Assembly (NCBI RefSeq): GCF_030811685.1
Contig: NZ_JAUSRF010000019.1
Coordinates: 37,065 to 101,064, forward strand
Length of the DNA: 64,000 nucleotides
Direction: 5' to 3'
Origin: Neorhizobium huautlense
Lineage (GTDB): Bacteria > Pseudomonadota > Alphaproteobacteria > Rhizobiales > Rhizobiaceae
In this document: positions 1-8,976 of the stretch, in pieces
How positions within the stretch are numbered: position 1 is the stretch's first letter
Layout of the letters: every line of letters begins with the position of its first letter
Notes under the pieces: model-generated
Seen by the model: only the letters and a program-made list of their open reading frames with translations
The model's database searches: none
What the model was told of the DNA's origin: nothing
Translations under genes and position numbers: made by a program

Positions 1-1371
1 CCGTGCAGCATCTCTCAATGCCTCGCCTTCCGCGCCACCAATCTGTTGAGCCAGCGTCATCGCTTCTCCGATCGATCCGCCACCTTCCCTTCCTGAGCCA
101 GCGACCTTCGACACCGACGATACGTAGAGAGAGTTCACGAGAACACCGAACATCGTGATGCCGATCCCGCCACCAAGCTCATAGCCAGTGCTTTCCAGCG
201 CGCCCGCAGCTCCTGCTTTTTCAGGAGGCGCGCTTCCCATGATGGCGATGGAGGAGGCCAGCAATCCCATGCCGAGGCAGAGACCAAGTAGTGCCATCAG
301 GGATGCCGTCAGGACATTCGAATCCATTAGGCTGATCGATGCGAGCGCGAACAGCGCGCAGGCGGCGCCACCCATTGAGAACGACGCGACCAACCTCAGC
401 CCGAGCGCCTTCATCAAGTAGCCGCCCAGCGGACCGCCGACGGCTGCCGCCATGACGAGCGGCAGCATGAACAAGCCAGCTTCCAGTGGTGACATGCCAA
501 GCACGTACTGAAGCTCCTGCGCCAGCACCAGCTCAAACCCTGCAAGCGCCCCGGACGCGACGAACGCCATGAGAATGCCGACGGTGATGGCGGGCTTCGC
601 GAACAGTGCGAGATCGAGCATCGGCGTGTTGGACGTCACCTGCAAGCGCGAGAACAAAGCAAGGATCGCCGGCCCGGCCACGAAGGATCCGATGGCGGCG
701 ATGGTGAGGCCCTCCTTCATCACCGCCTTGACGGCGAATACCGAAAGCACAAGTCCGGCGACGAGCAGGACAGCCTGACCGATCTTCCATTCCGAGGTTT
801 CGCTGATGACGGTATCGGGTACCAGGATCCAGACGAGAGGGATAACGACGGCAAGCACGGGGATGTTCACCAGAAATACCGATCCCCACCAGAAGTGCTC
901 GAGGAGCAATCCCCCGGCGAGCGGGCCGATAGCAGCGCCGGCCATGCCGACGACGCTCCACATGCCAAGGGCGCGGGCGCGCTCATCGTCATCTTCGAAC
1001 GTTGTGCGGATGACGGCGAGCACGCTCGGCATGATCATCGAGGCACCGATGCCGAGAACCGCACGGGACGCAATCAGCATCGTCGGCGATGTGGAGAATG
1101 CGGCAGCAATGGATGCAATGCCGAAGATCAGAAGGCCTATCAGAAGGATACGCCGGTAACCCATGCGGTCCGCAAGCGTTCCCATCGGCACAAGCAGTCC
1201 CGCCATTACAAGTGCATAGATGTCGATGATCCAGAGCACTTCCGTTCCGGTCGCGCCGAGCGCAACGGTGAGCGACGGAACGGCAATGTGCAGAATGGTC
1301 ATGTCCACGACCACAGGCAGGAATGCCATCATGACAGCGACGAGGACGAGCCAGCGATTGGCAGGGGGCAT
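1..1371 (-). CDS. MFS multidrug efflux transporter, DHA2/SmvA-like (partial, cut by left edge)
   Basis: An inner-membrane proton-driven drug exporter of the 14-TM DHA2 branch of the major facilitator superfamily is the likely product. The frame is open for 457 codons from an ATG at 1371 down to base 1, so the C-terminus lies outside the window; SmvA-type proteins run to about 490-500 residues. The N-terminus reads MPPANRWLVLVAVMMAFLPV, then a first helix with the VVDMTILHIAVPSL pattern typical of the DHA2 group, and a loop LADRMGYRRIL matching MFS motif A. A purine-rich AGGTGA precedes the ATG. It is transcribed away from a TetR gene, with paired palindromes between them, so repression by that TetR protein is likely. 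The substrate is unknown. Confidence 0.85.
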   Translation of the reverse strand, partial: MPPANRWLVLVAVMMAFLPVVVDMTILHIAVPSLTVALGATGTEVLWIIDIYALVMAGLLVPMGTLADRMGYRRILLIGLLIFGIASIAAAFSTSPTMLIASRAVLGIGASMIMPSVLAVIRTTFEDDDERARALGMWSVVGMAGAAIGPLAGGLLLEHFWWGSVFLVNIPVLAVVIPLVWILVPDTVISETSEWKIGQAVLLVAGLVLSVFAVKAVMKEGLTIAAIGSFVAGPAILALFSRLQVTSNTPMLDLALFAKPAITVGILMAFVASGALAGFELVLAQELQYVLGMSPLEAGLFMLPLVMAAAVGGPLGGYLMKALGLRLVASFSMGGAACALFALASISLMDSNVLTASLMALLGLCLGMGLLASSIAIMGSAPPEKAGAAGALESTGYELGGGIGITMFGVLVNSLYVSSVSKVAGSGREGGGSIGEAMTLAQQIGGAEGEALRDAAR

Positions 1372-1398
1372 GCTTTCACCTACAAACAGGATTTTATC

Positions 1399-1442
1399 CG
1401 AACGATCGCTTTCCTACTTGTTTTCATATACGATCGTTCGTA
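1399..1442. promoter_or_regulatory. Divergent TetR operator region (two palindromic half-regions)
   Basis: Seen directly: CGAACGATCG at 1399-1408 and its exact reverse complement CGATCGTTCG at 1431-1440, 22 bp apart. The right copy also forms its own palindrome TACGA-N4-TCGTA at 1429-1442. The elements fill the gap between the divergent MFS and TetR genes, the usual place for a TetR dimer site controlling both. Binding by the adjacent regulator is inferred. Confidence 0.65.
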
Positions 1443-1472
1443 AATTGTACAAGTGACAATTTGGAGAATGAC

Positions 1473-2027
1473 GTGGGTCGTATTCGCAAAATCATGAAGG
1501 ACGACATCCTGGATGCCGCCGAGAGGGTGGTCTTGAAGCTTGGTGCTGCCGGGCTTTCGATCGATGCGGTTGCTCAGGAAGCAGGCGTCAGCAAATCGAC
1601 CGTGGTTTACGATCACAAGTCGAAGAGTGCACTCCTTGAAGCCCTGATCGATCGTCGCATGAAAATCGAGATCGATCGGCAGGCGCAGGAAGTAGCGAAT
1701 GCTACGGATACGCCGCATCCTGAACTTTTCGGCCGCATCAAGGTCGCTGCGGAAACCATGACAGACCTCGACCGCGCGGTCGCAATGGCGATTGGCGCTT
1801 CCGTTTCGCAGGATGAAAAGGTCCAGAAGCTGATGCGCGACTGGACACTCATGGACCTGAAGGCGATGTCCGATGGACCGAAACCGGATGCCGCGTTGAT
1901 GGCTTACCTGGCCCTGACTGGGATTTACGTCACTGAACTCTTTGCCTTTCACCAATGGAGCGAGGAAGAACGCGCCAAAATCCTCCAAGGTGTGCGCACG
2001 ATCTACGCGACCTACCCTGATCCCTAA
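1473..2027 (+). CDS. TetR/AcrR-family transcriptional repressor
   Basis: A 184-residue DNA-binding repressor that probably controls the flanking MFS exporter and the RND pump. The N-terminal helix-turn-helix is clear: DILDAAERVVLKLGAAGLSI, then VAQEAGVSKSTVVYDHKSK, with K/S/T contact residues and the Y typical of TetR recognition helices (about residues 10-50). The remaining helices would form the ligand-binding and dimer domain. I chose the GTG at 1473 because GGAG sits six bases upstream; a TTG at 1461 would add four residues but overlaps that ribosome-binding site. The stop is 44 bp before the RND adaptor gene on the same strand, which suggests co-transcription and autoregulation. The inducer is not predictable. 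Confidence 0.85.
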   Translation: MGRIRKIMKDDILDAAERVVLKLGAAGLSIDAVAQEAGVSKSTVVYDHKSKSALLEALIDRRMKIEIDRQAQEVANATDTPHPELFGRIKVAAETMTDLDRAVAMAIGASVSQDEKVQKLMRDWTLMDLKAMSDGPKPDAALMAYLALTGIYVTELFAFHQWSEEERAKILQGVRTIYATYPDP

Positions 2028-2071
2028 AAACCCGGCCCTGCCGGCCTGATCCGAACATCCAAGGAAACATC

Positions 2072-3268
2072 ATGTCCCGCTGCAGCCACCTGCCGCGCCT
2101 AAAGGCGTGCCTTATAGCCACCTCCATTCTTGCTCTCACCACGACTGCATCCCTCGCCCAGGACATGGGCGAAATGCCACCGGCTGCCGTAGGCGTCATC
2201 GAGCTGAAAGCCCATCCCATCCCGGTTGTCAGCGAACTGCCGGGCCGCATCGCCGCCACCCGGATCTCCGAGGTCCGCGCACGCGTTTCCGGCATCCTGC
2301 AGGAACGTGTGTTCGAGCAGGGTGCACTGGTCAGCCAGGGAGACGTGCTTTACCGCATCGATCCACGGCTCTTCAAAGTCCGCGTCGCCAGTGCCGAGGC
2401 AACGCTCCGCCGGGCGGAGGCGACACGCGACAATGCCAAGGTTCAACTCGAGCGCCAGAAGACGCTGCGAGAGCGCAATGTCGCAAGCGGCATCGAATTC
2501 GACACCGCAGCCGTCAATCTTGCCCAGGCGGAAGCCGATGTCGCACTTCAGCAGGCGGCACTCGAAGAGGCCAGGATCAATCTCGAATACACGGAAGTCC
2601 GCGCACCCATCACAGGCGTGATCGGTGGAGCACTTGTCACTGAAGGTGCTCTGGTGACGGCCGATGGCACGTCCAACCTCGCGCTGATCCAGCAGATCGA
2701 TCCGGTCTACGCCGATTTCACCCAGTCAGCCCAGGATCTCCTCGCCCTCCGGCGTGCTGTCACCGAAGGCAAGCTCGCAAGCCCCGCTCCCGGTCAGGCC
2801 AGCGTCGAACTCGTCTTCGACGGCGGCGACACCTATGCCGAAAAGGGCAAGCTGCTCTTTTCCAGCGCCAATGTCGACGCAACCACCGGCCAGGTGACAC
2901 TCCGCGCCGAGTTCCCCAATGCCGGCGGCGACCTGCTGCCGGGAATGTATGTCCGCGTGAAGGTCGAGCAGGCCGTCAGGCAGGACGCGATCACCATCCC
3001 GCAGCGCGCAATCCTGCGCACACCGGACGGAAAAGCCCAGGTCTATGTCGTCGGAGCCGAGGAGACCGCAGAGCTGAGAGAGGTCGAACTTGGCCAGTCC
3101 CTCGATCAGGAATGGGTCGTCGAAAGCGGCCTGAAGAGTGGCGAGAAGGTCGTGGTCGACGGCGTGCAAAAGGTGCAGCCGGACAGCAAGGTCGCGCCCG
3201 AACCATGGACCGCAGAAACCAAACAGCAGTCGAGCGGCGAAACCGCTCCATCCGCGACAGGCCAGTAA
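2072..3268 (+). CDS. RND efflux periplasmic adaptor subunit (AcrA/MexA family)
   Basis: The 398-residue membrane-fusion protein links the inner-membrane RND pump to an outer-membrane channel. An N-terminal signal peptide (hydrophobic stretch to about residue 28, ending in ASLAQ) lacks the lipobox cysteine found in E. coli AcrA, so it is probably not lipidated. The order is as in the family: half lipoyl motif around RVSGILQERVF, a coiled-coil hairpin rich in A/E/R (about 95-165), the second lipoyl half (VRAPITGVIGG), a beta-barrel and a membrane-proximal domain (IPQRAILRTPDG). It is followed after 9 bp by the pump permease, so the two form an operon, probably with the upstream TetR gene. Confidence 0.92.
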   Translation: MSRCSHLPRLKACLIATSILALTTTASLAQDMGEMPPAAVGVIELKAHPIPVVSELPGRIAATRISEVRARVSGILQERVFEQGALVSQGDVLYRIDPRLFKVRVASAEATLRRAEATRDNAKVQLERQKTLRERNVASGIEFDTAAVNLAQAEADVALQQAALEEARINLEYTEVRAPITGVIGGALVTEGALVTADGTSNLALIQQIDPVYADFTQSAQDLLALRRAVTEGKLASPAPGQASVELVFDGGDTYAEKGKLLFSSANVDATTGQVTLRAEFPNAGGDLLPGMYVRVKVEQAVRQDAITIPQRAILRTPDGKAQVYVVGAEETAELREVELGQSLDQEWVVESGLKSGEKVVVDGVQKVQPDSKVAPEPWTAETKQQSSGETAPSATGQ

Positions 3269-3277
3269 GGTAGTAAA

Positions 3278-6200
3278 ATGGCTCAGTTCTTCATCAGCAG
3301 GCCGATCCTCGCCTGGGTCTTTGCGCTGTTCATCTCGATTGCGGGCATCATCGCCCTACCCTTTCTGCCGATCGCGCAATATCCCAAGGTCGCGCCTCCG
3401 CAGCTTACCATCTCGACCGCGTACCCGGGCGCTTCCCCTCAGGAAATCTATCAGGGCGTAACGCGCCTGATCGAGGAGGAACTCAACGGCGTGTCCGGCA
3501 TGATGTATTTCGAATCCACCTCCGATACTTCGGGTTCGGTCAGCATCAACGCTACGTTCGAAGCGGGAACCAATATCGACCAGGCATCGGTTGACGTGCA
3601 GAACGCCATCCGGCGCGTCGAATCCCGCCTGCCTTCTGCCGTCACATCACAGGGTGTCACCGTCGAAGAGGCTGCCTCCGGCTTCCTCATGATGGTCACG
3701 CTGACCTCGACCGACGGCAAGATGGATGAAGTCGCGCTTGGCGACTATCTGAACCGCAACGTGCTGGGCGAAATCCGCCGCCTCGACGGTGTCGGGCGTG
3801 CACAGCTTTTCGCGGCCCAGCGCGCTATGCGCGTCTGGATCGATCCGGACAAGCTCGTCGGCCTCAACATGACCGCAGCCGACGTAAACGCTGCGATCAC
3901 CGCTCAGAATGCCCAGGTGGCCGCCGGCCAGATCGGTGCAGCACCCAATCCTGTCAGCCAGGACCTGACCGCGACCGTGCTCGTACAGGGGCAGCTTTCC
4001 GATCCCAAGGCGTTTGGCGACATCATCCTGCGTGCCAATCCTGACGGGAGCGCCGTGCTTCTCAAGGATGTCGCCCGCATCGAACTTGGTGCCGAGAACT
4101 ACAATTTCTCCAGCCGGCTCAACGGCCAGCCGAGCGCTGCCGTCGGCATCCAGCTATCGTCGACAGGCAATGCGGTCGCGACATCGACCGCCGTCAAAGA
4201 CAAGCTCGACGAACTGGCGCAGTTCTTCCCCAAGGGCGTCGAATACGCCACGCCCTATGACACAAGCCCGTTCGTTTCAGCGTCCATCGAAAAAGTGCTG
4301 CACACGCTGCTGGAAGCCGTCGTGCTCGTCTTCGTCGTGATGTTCGTTTTCCTGCAGAATTTTCGTTACACCGTCATTCCGACCCTCGTGGTGCCGGTCG
4401 CGCTGCTCGGCACCTGCGCGATCATGTATGCAACCGGGTTTTCCATCAACGTGCTGACCATGTTCGCCATGGTTCTCGCCATCGGCATCCTTGTCGATGA
4501 CGCGATCGTCGTGGTCGAGAATGTCGAACGCATCATGGCGGAGGAAGGTCTTTCTCCCGTCGACGCAACGCGCAAGGCCATGGGCCAGATCACCGGGGCC
4601 ATCCTCGGCATCACGCTCGTTCTCGCCTGCGTGTTCATTCCGATGGCCTTTTTCCCCGGTTCGACTGGCATCATCTACCGCCAGTTTTCCCTAACCATGG
4701 TCGTCTCGATCCTGTTCTCCGCCTTCCTGGCACTGTCGCTCACGCCAGCACTCTGCGCGACCTTCCTCAAGCCGATCCCGAAGGGGCATCATGAGAAGAA
4801 GGGACTTGCGGGCTGGTTCAATCGTAAATTCGATGGCCTGACCAACAGCTATACGAAGGTGACCAATGGCATGGCGCGCCGCGCTGGCCGGATGATGGTC
4901 ATCTATCTGGCGCTCGTCGTCGGTCTCGGTTACCTGTTCATCAACCTGCCATCCGCATTCGTGCCGGCTGAAGATCAGGGCAATCTTATCGTCGATATCC
5001 AGGGGCCGCCGGAAGCCAGTGCCAACCGCACCACGGCATCGGTCAGTCAGATCGAGGAGATTTTCAGGGCCGAACCCGCCGTCAAAGATGTCATCGCCAT
5101 TCAGGGTTTCAGCTTCTCCGGAAGCGGTGCGAACGCTGCCCTGATGTTCGTCACCCTCAAGGATTGGAGCGAGCGTGGTGAAGGCAATTCCGCGCAGGAA
5201 ATCGCCGACCGCGTGAACATGTCGCTGTTCGGCCTCAAGGATGCGACCAGCTTCGCGCTGTCACCGCCCGCGATCGAGGGTTTTGGTGCCACAGGCGGCT
5301 TCGCATTCCGTCTGCAGGATCGAAACGGCGTCGGCCAAGCGGCACTGTCGGCCGCCGGAGCAGAACTGATGGCGAAGGCCAGCCAGAACCCGCTTCTTAC
5401 CGGCATGCGTGTCGAGGGTCTCCCGGATGCTGCGCAGGTTCTGCTGGTGATCGACCGCGAGAAGGCGAACACGTTCGGGGTCACCTTCTCCGACATCAAC
5501 AACACGATCACCGCCAATCTCGGCTCGTCCTATATCAACGACTTCCCGAATGCGGGCCGCATGCAGCGCGTGATCGTGCAGGCCAAGGACCAGAGCCGTC
5601 TTCAGGTGGAGGATCTGCTCAAGCTTAACGTGCGAAATGCGAGCGGCGGCATGGTTCCCTTGTCCTCCTTCGCGATCGCGCAGTGGCAGAAAGGTTCACC
5701 CCAGATCGTCGGCTATAACGGCTATCCGTCCGTCCGCATTGCTGGCGAGCCTGCTCCGGGCAATTCATCCGGTATTGCGATCGCCGAGATGGAGCGTCTT
5801 GTAGGTGAAATGCCGGAAGGCATCGGCTTCGAATGGACGGGGCAGTCGCTTGAGGAGATCAAGTCCGGTTCGCAGGCACCGTTCCTGTTCGGCATCAGCC
5901 TTCTCTTCGTGTTCCTGCTGCTCGCGGGCCTCTACGAAAGCTGGTCGATCCCGTTCTCGGTCATGCTCGTGGTACCGCTCGGTGTCATCGGCTGCGTACT
6001 GGCCGTCATGGCGGCGGGCATGCCCAACGACATCTACTTCAAGGTGGGCCTGATCGCGATCATCGGTCTGTCGGCGAAGAATGCGATCCTGATCATCGAG
6101 TTCGCCAAGGACAACCATGCCGAGGGCAAACCCCTGCTGGAATCGGCGATCGAGGCGGCGAAACTGCGGTTCCGCCCGATCATCATGACCTCGCTGGCGT

Positions 6201-6415
6201 TCACGCTCGGCGTGGTGCCGTTGGCCATCGCTTCGGGTGCCAGTGCCGCCAGCCAGAACGCCATCGGTACCGCCGTCCTAGGCGGCATGATCTCGGCGAC
6301 CGTGCTTGCCGTGTTCTTCGTCCCGGCATTCTTCGTCTTCGTCATGAAACTGTTCAGGACGAAGCAGCCGGTCACGAAGAGCCAGAGCGCTCCTCCTCAG
6401 CCGAGTACGACATAA
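3278..6415 (+). CDS. RND multidrug efflux permease (AcrB/MexB-like, HAE1 family)
   Basis: A full-length 1045-residue inner-membrane drug/proton antiporter with 12 expected TM helices and two large periplasmic loops. The start MAQFFISRPILAWVFAL is classic for the HAE1 family. The proton-relay residues are present and in register: Asp407-Asp408 in ILVDDAIVVVENVER and Lys934 in GLSAKNAILIIEFAK, corresponding to D407, D408 and K940 of E. coli AcrB. The final helix ends in a short polar tail. It would export amphiphilic drugs, solvents or plant phenolics; the substrate range cannot be read from sequence. No intact outer-membrane factor follows, so the pump must borrow a channel encoded elsewhere. 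Confidence 0.94.
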   Translation: MAQFFISRPILAWVFALFISIAGIIALPFLPIAQYPKVAPPQLTISTAYPGASPQEIYQGVTRLIEEELNGVSGMMYFESTSDTSGSVSINATFEAGTNIDQASVDVQNAIRRVESRLPSAVTSQGVTVEEAASGFLMMVTLTSTDGKMDEVALGDYLNRNVLGEIRRLDGVGRAQLFAAQRAMRVWIDPDKLVGLNMTAADVNAAITAQNAQVAAGQIGAAPNPVSQDLTATVLVQGQLSDPKAFGDIILRANPDGSAVLLKDVARIELGAENYNFSSRLNGQPSAAVGIQLSSTGNAVATSTAVKDKLDELAQFFPKGVEYATPYDTSPFVSASIEKVLHTLLEAVVLVFVVMFVFLQNFRYTVIPTLVVPVALLGTCAIMYATGFSINVLTMFAMVLAIGILVDDAIVVVENVERIMAEEGLSPVDATRKAMGQITGAILGITLVLACVFIPMAFFPGSTGIIYRQFSLTMVVSILFSAFLALSLTPALCATFLKPIPKGHHEKKGLAGWFNRKFDGLTNSYTKVTNGMARRAGRMMVIYLALVVGLGYLFINLPSAFVPAEDQGNLIVDIQGPPEASANRTTASVSQIEEIFRAEPAVKDVIAIQGFSFSGSGANAALMFVTLKDWSERGEGNSAQEIADRVNMSLFGLKDATSFALSPPAIEGFGATGGFAFRLQDRNGVGQAALSAAGAELMAKASQNPLLTGMRVEGLPDAAQVLLVIDREKANTFGVTFSDINNTITANLGSSYINDFPNAGRMQRVIVQAKDQSRLQVEDLLKLNVRNASGGMVPLSSFAIAQWQKGSPQIVGYNGYPSVRIAGEPAPGNSSGIAIAEMERLVGEMPEGIGFEWTGQSLEEIKSGSQAPFLFGISLLFVFLLLAGLYESWSIPFSVMLVVPLGVIGCVLAVMAAGMPNDIYFKVGLIAIIGLSAKNAILIIEFAKDNHAEGKPLLESAIEAAKLRFRPIIMTSLAFTLGVVPLAIASGASAASQNAIGTAVLGGMISATVLAVFFVPAFFVFVMKLFRTKQPVTKSQSAPPQPSTT

Positions 6416-6419
6416 GGTC

Positions 6420-6665
6420 ATGACATTGTTCTCCGGCTGCATGGTCGGACCGGACTACGAGCGCCGCACCTGTTAGTCCCGACGACGTGGTTGACCGCCG
6501 ATGGCAAGACAGCGCCACGTTCGGCGAGTAGACAGGAAAGCTTGCGCCGACGCTCGGAGGCACTTCCAGCGTGAGTCTCACCAAAACTATCGAAGTCGCG
6601 ACAACTGCCGGATCGGATAACATGATCACGCAATGCCGGAACGGGTTCGACGCAGGCTGGGAATG
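6420..6665 (+). pseudogene. Remnant of an outer-membrane efflux lipoprotein (OprM/NodT-like)
   Basis: Four bases after the RND permease an ATG opens MTLFSGCMVGPDYERRTC and then a stop at 6474. LFSGC is a lipobox and CMVGPDY is the standard start of NodT/OprM outer-membrane factors. After a one-base shift the next codons read PVSPDDVVDRRWQDSATFGE before another stop, and near 6640 a third piece reads RNGFDAGWEWS, like the family motif around GFDASWELDLFG. An intact gene would be about 1.4 kb. So frameshifts plus a large internal deletion have destroyed it, and the remaining 3' part is replaced by an IS fragment. The pieces are short, so the identity rests on position plus motif. Confidence 0.65.
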
Positions 6666-6667
6666 GT

Positions 6668-6859
6668 CGCGCACTGGTGCTCGATTCCCAGCCTGCCGAT
6701 ATTCGGGACCGCGACGGCGCGGTCCCGGTCTTGCAGCCCTCGCGAAAGTCCTTCCCTTTTGTGGAAAAGGCGTTTGCAGACATGGGCTATTCTGGAAACC
6801 GGGCACAAAGCGCGACGTTGGTTGACCTGAGACATTCCTCTACGTTGCATCCGCGATAA
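6668..6859 (+). pseudogene. IS5-family transposase fragment
   Basis: The frame through 6677 reads LDSQPADIRDRDGAVPVL, then SFPFVEKAFADMGYSGNR. This matches the conserved DDE-domain stretch of IS5 (IS427/IS1031 group) transposases around the second catalytic Asp (F-A-D-x-G-Y-x-G). Only some 60 residues of an expected 250-300 remain, with no start and no C-terminal domain. The scrap abuts the broken outer-membrane factor, suggesting an old insertion and deletion event. From 6860 to 7098 I see no gene. Confidence 0.6.
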
Positions 6860-7098
6860 CACTCATCAGGCGGATCGCCAGACTTTCATGAATTCTCGGA
6901 CGGACTCTGAGAAAGTGACCGTTTACCAGACATAAAAGTGTTCTGCCTTCACCCCCGTTATGCAGGGAACGACGTGTTCGTAAGCTTTGGATGGAATTGA
7001 ATCATCAGGAGATTGATGGGATTGCGATTTTGTTCAGGCCTTGAAGGGATAGAACCTTCGACATGTTGATTATAGACGCCAGGTCCGGCGCGCGGACC

Positions 7099-7710
7099 TC
7101 ACTTGAGGGAAATTCCCTCGGCCTTCAAAGACGCCTGAACACTTGGTCGCTCCGACATCCGTGCGATAAATTGCTGGAGCGCAGTAAATCCCGACGGATC
7201 GACCCTCACGCGGGGAGACCAGCTCAGGATGTTGAAGAGGAAGGCGTCGGCAACCGAGAAGCCCGATTCCAGCAGATGTTCGTTCTTGGAGAGGTGCTCG
7301 TCCAGATAGGATAACCGGGGACCGAGGTAACCCTCTATGTACCGGAGCTTCGAGCCGACATCGAGGAATGGCGAGAACAACGTATGGTAACCCTTGTATA
7401 TGTCGGTCGCCACGTAGTTCAGCCATTCCAGAGCACGATAATGCTCTGGCGAGTCGCTTGCAGGCATGAGCTTGCGTTCCGGACTGTGGTCGGCGATCCA
7501 TTGCAGGACGACCGGCGCTTCCGTGATGACTTCACCGTCGTCAAGCTTCAGTGCCGGGACGAATCCCTTCGGCGTCACCTTGAAATAATCACCTTCCACC
7601 GTCGTCTTGGTTCTGAAATCGACCCTGACGAGGTTGAAATCCAGTCCCGCCTCACGCAGGGCGATATGCGGCGCAAGGCCAAGAGAGCCGGGAGAATAAT
7701 AGAGTTTCAT
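7099..7710 (-). CDS. Glutathione S-transferase family protein (GstA-like)
   Basis: A 203-residue cytosolic protein with an N-terminal thioredoxin-fold domain (MKLYYSPGSLGLAPHIALRE, with VTPKGFVPAL and ITEAPVVLQWIAD as the glutathione-binding stretch) and an all-helical C-terminal domain carrying the FSVADAFLFNIL N-capping motif. It resembles bacterial beta-class GSTs, but Cys10 of that class is replaced by Leu10, so activation of glutathione must rely on another residue. The expected job is conjugation or reduction of electrophiles. It lies 84 bp downstream of the yghU-like gene on the same strand, so both are probably read from the element at 8766-8799. A GGA before the ATG supports the start. 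Confidence 0.87.
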   Translation of the reverse strand: MKLYYSPGSLGLAPHIALREAGLDFNLVRVDFRTKTTVEGDYFKVTPKGFVPALKLDDGEVITEAPVVLQWIADHSPERKLMPASDSPEHYRALEWLNYVATDIYKGYHTLFSPFLDVGSKLRYIEGYLGPRLSYLDEHLSKNEHLLESGFSVADAFLFNILSWSPRVRVDPSGFTALQQFIARMSERPSVQASLKAEGISLK

Positions 7711-7794
7711 TTCAGTTTCCGTCCTTATGGGGGGTGCGGGAGGGACCGCTCGCCAATGCGGCGGCCGGTGCTGGTCATTCGGCTCAATGACGGC

Positions 7795-8679
7795 TCAGGT
7801 TCCCGGGATCGGCGTCGGAACGATCGCGTCGAAGTCACTTGCCGCGTGGCGCTCGAGCAGAAACTCCCCCGGCTTGTTCGAAATGCGGTTGACGAGGCGT
7901 CCCCGGGCAACGGCGGGACGCTCGGCGACCTCACGATACCAGCGCATCAGGTGGGTGTACTCCTGGACGCCGACGAACTCGTGAGTGTTGTAGACGCCGA
8001 AGAGGCTGCCGGGCTGCCACGGCCATACCGCCATGTCGGCGATCGTGTATTGGTCACCGGCCAGGTACTGGTTCTTGGCCAGATGCTTGTCGAGAACGTC
8101 GAGCTGACGCTTCACTTCCATCGCATAGCGGTCGATCGCATATTCGATCTTGAGCGGCGCGTAGGCGTAGAAGTGCCCGAGGCCGCCGCCGACGAACGGC
8201 GCCGTTCCCATTTGCCACATCAGCCAGTTGAGCGTACGGGTCCTCGCGGGCTGTTCGGTCGGCAGGAAGGCTCCGAATTTCTCGGCGAGGTAAACCAGGA
8301 TAGAGCCAGTTTCGAACACCTCTATCGTGGGATCGACCGAATGGTCGACGAGCGCGGGGATCTTCGAGTTCGGATTGATCTCGGTGAAACCGCTGCCGAA
8401 CTGGTCGCCCTTGAAGATGTCAATCAGCCAGGCGTCATATTCGGCGCCCGCATGGCCGGCTGCGAGCAGTTCCTCGAGCAGGATGGTGACCTTCTGCCCG
8501 TTGGGCGTGCCCTGGGAATAGAGCTGCAGCGGCTGTTTGCCGACAGGCAGCACCTTTTCGAACGTGGCGCCCGAGACGGGACGATTGCTGCTCCCGAAGG
8601 CACCGCCGTACGCATTTTTCTGGGTCCAGACCTTCGCGGGCTCGTAGCCGGCGGGCAAGTTATGTTTCGGGTCGCTCAT
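7795..8679 (-). CDS. yghU: YghU-type glutathione S-transferase / disulfide-bond reductase
   Basis: The 294-residue product aligns along its whole length with E. coli YghU: YEPAKVWTQKNAYGGAF, NRPVSGATFEKVLPVGKQPL, TPNGQKVTILLEELL, EINPNSKIPALVDH, FETGSILVYLAEKFG and a C-terminal NRISNKPGE. YghU (nu-class GST) binds two glutathiones and reduces organic hydroperoxides and disulfides. The reading frame extends upstream to 8724, but the ATG at 8679 has GGAG eight bases before it and gives the family N-terminus. Its promoter region holds a ~34-bp element shared with the flavoprotein gene and the glyoxalase gene, which suggests a common regulon for electrophile or peroxide stress. Confidence 0.92.
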   Translation of the reverse strand: MSDPKHNLPAGYEPAKVWTQKNAYGGAFGSSNRPVSGATFEKVLPVGKQPLQLYSQGTPNGQKVTILLEELLAAGHAGAEYDAWLIDIFKGDQFGSGFTEINPNSKIPALVDHSVDPTIEVFETGSILVYLAEKFGAFLPTEQPARTRTLNWLMWQMGTAPFVGGGLGHFYAYAPLKIEYAIDRYAMEVKRQLDVLDKHLAKNQYLAGDQYTIADMAVWPWQPGSLFGVYNTHEFVGVQEYTHLMRWYREVAERPAVARGRLVNRISNKPGEFLLERHAASDFDAIVPTPIPGT

Positions 8680-8765
8680 GACGTATCTCCTGCAAGGACT
8701 GATGGACGCTCGCTTGTCTCTCACCCTGTCGGGCTATGGTTATGAGATAATGCCGGCGGCGGTGC

Positions 8766-8799
8766 GGATAAACGGGCCGTTTTTCCGATGATTGCGTCC
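8766..8799 (-). promoter_or_regulatory. Shared 34-bp promoter element, copy A (upstream of yghU)
   Basis: On the plus strand the element reads GGATAAACGGGCCG at 8766-8779 and TTTTTCCGATGATTGCGTCC at 8780-8799. It matches copy B at 31 of 34 positions when both are read toward their genes. Read toward yghU it ends in TTTATC, and 16 bases later comes TTATCT, so the right end may be the -35 and the hexamer the -10 of a promoter. The element lies 87 bp before the yghU start codon. Confidence 0.7.
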
Positions 8800-8942
8800 T
8801 AATTGGCCGCAATGCCGATGGACTGGCCCACCTTGCTGCAGCAGTTAACGTCGCACGACGACGTCGATCACGCCGGCCCTGATCTTATGCAGGGCCCTGA
8901 TGCGAAGACCTGAACCCGAGCGCTGCGCATTAGATACAAGCA

Positions 8943-8976
8943 GGACGTAATGATCGGAAAACCGGCCCGTTTATCC
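8943..8976 (+). promoter_or_regulatory. Shared 34-bp promoter element, copy B (upstream of the flavoprotein gene)
   Basis: It reads GGACGTAATGATCGGAAAAC at 8943-8962 and CGGCCCGTTTATCC at 8963-8976, the inverted counterpart of copy A with three mismatches. TTTATC at 8970-8975 is followed after 16 bp by TAAATT, the same spacing as at copy A, so it may include a -35 hexamer. The rest of the 455-bp divergent gap (8680-9134) shows no gene. The neighbouring LysR protein is the most obvious binder, by inference only. Confidence 0.7.

Noticed and set aside
7384..8745. 453-codon plus-strand frame opposite the two GST genes
   Set aside because: YghU is matched along its full length on the other strand, so this is noise.
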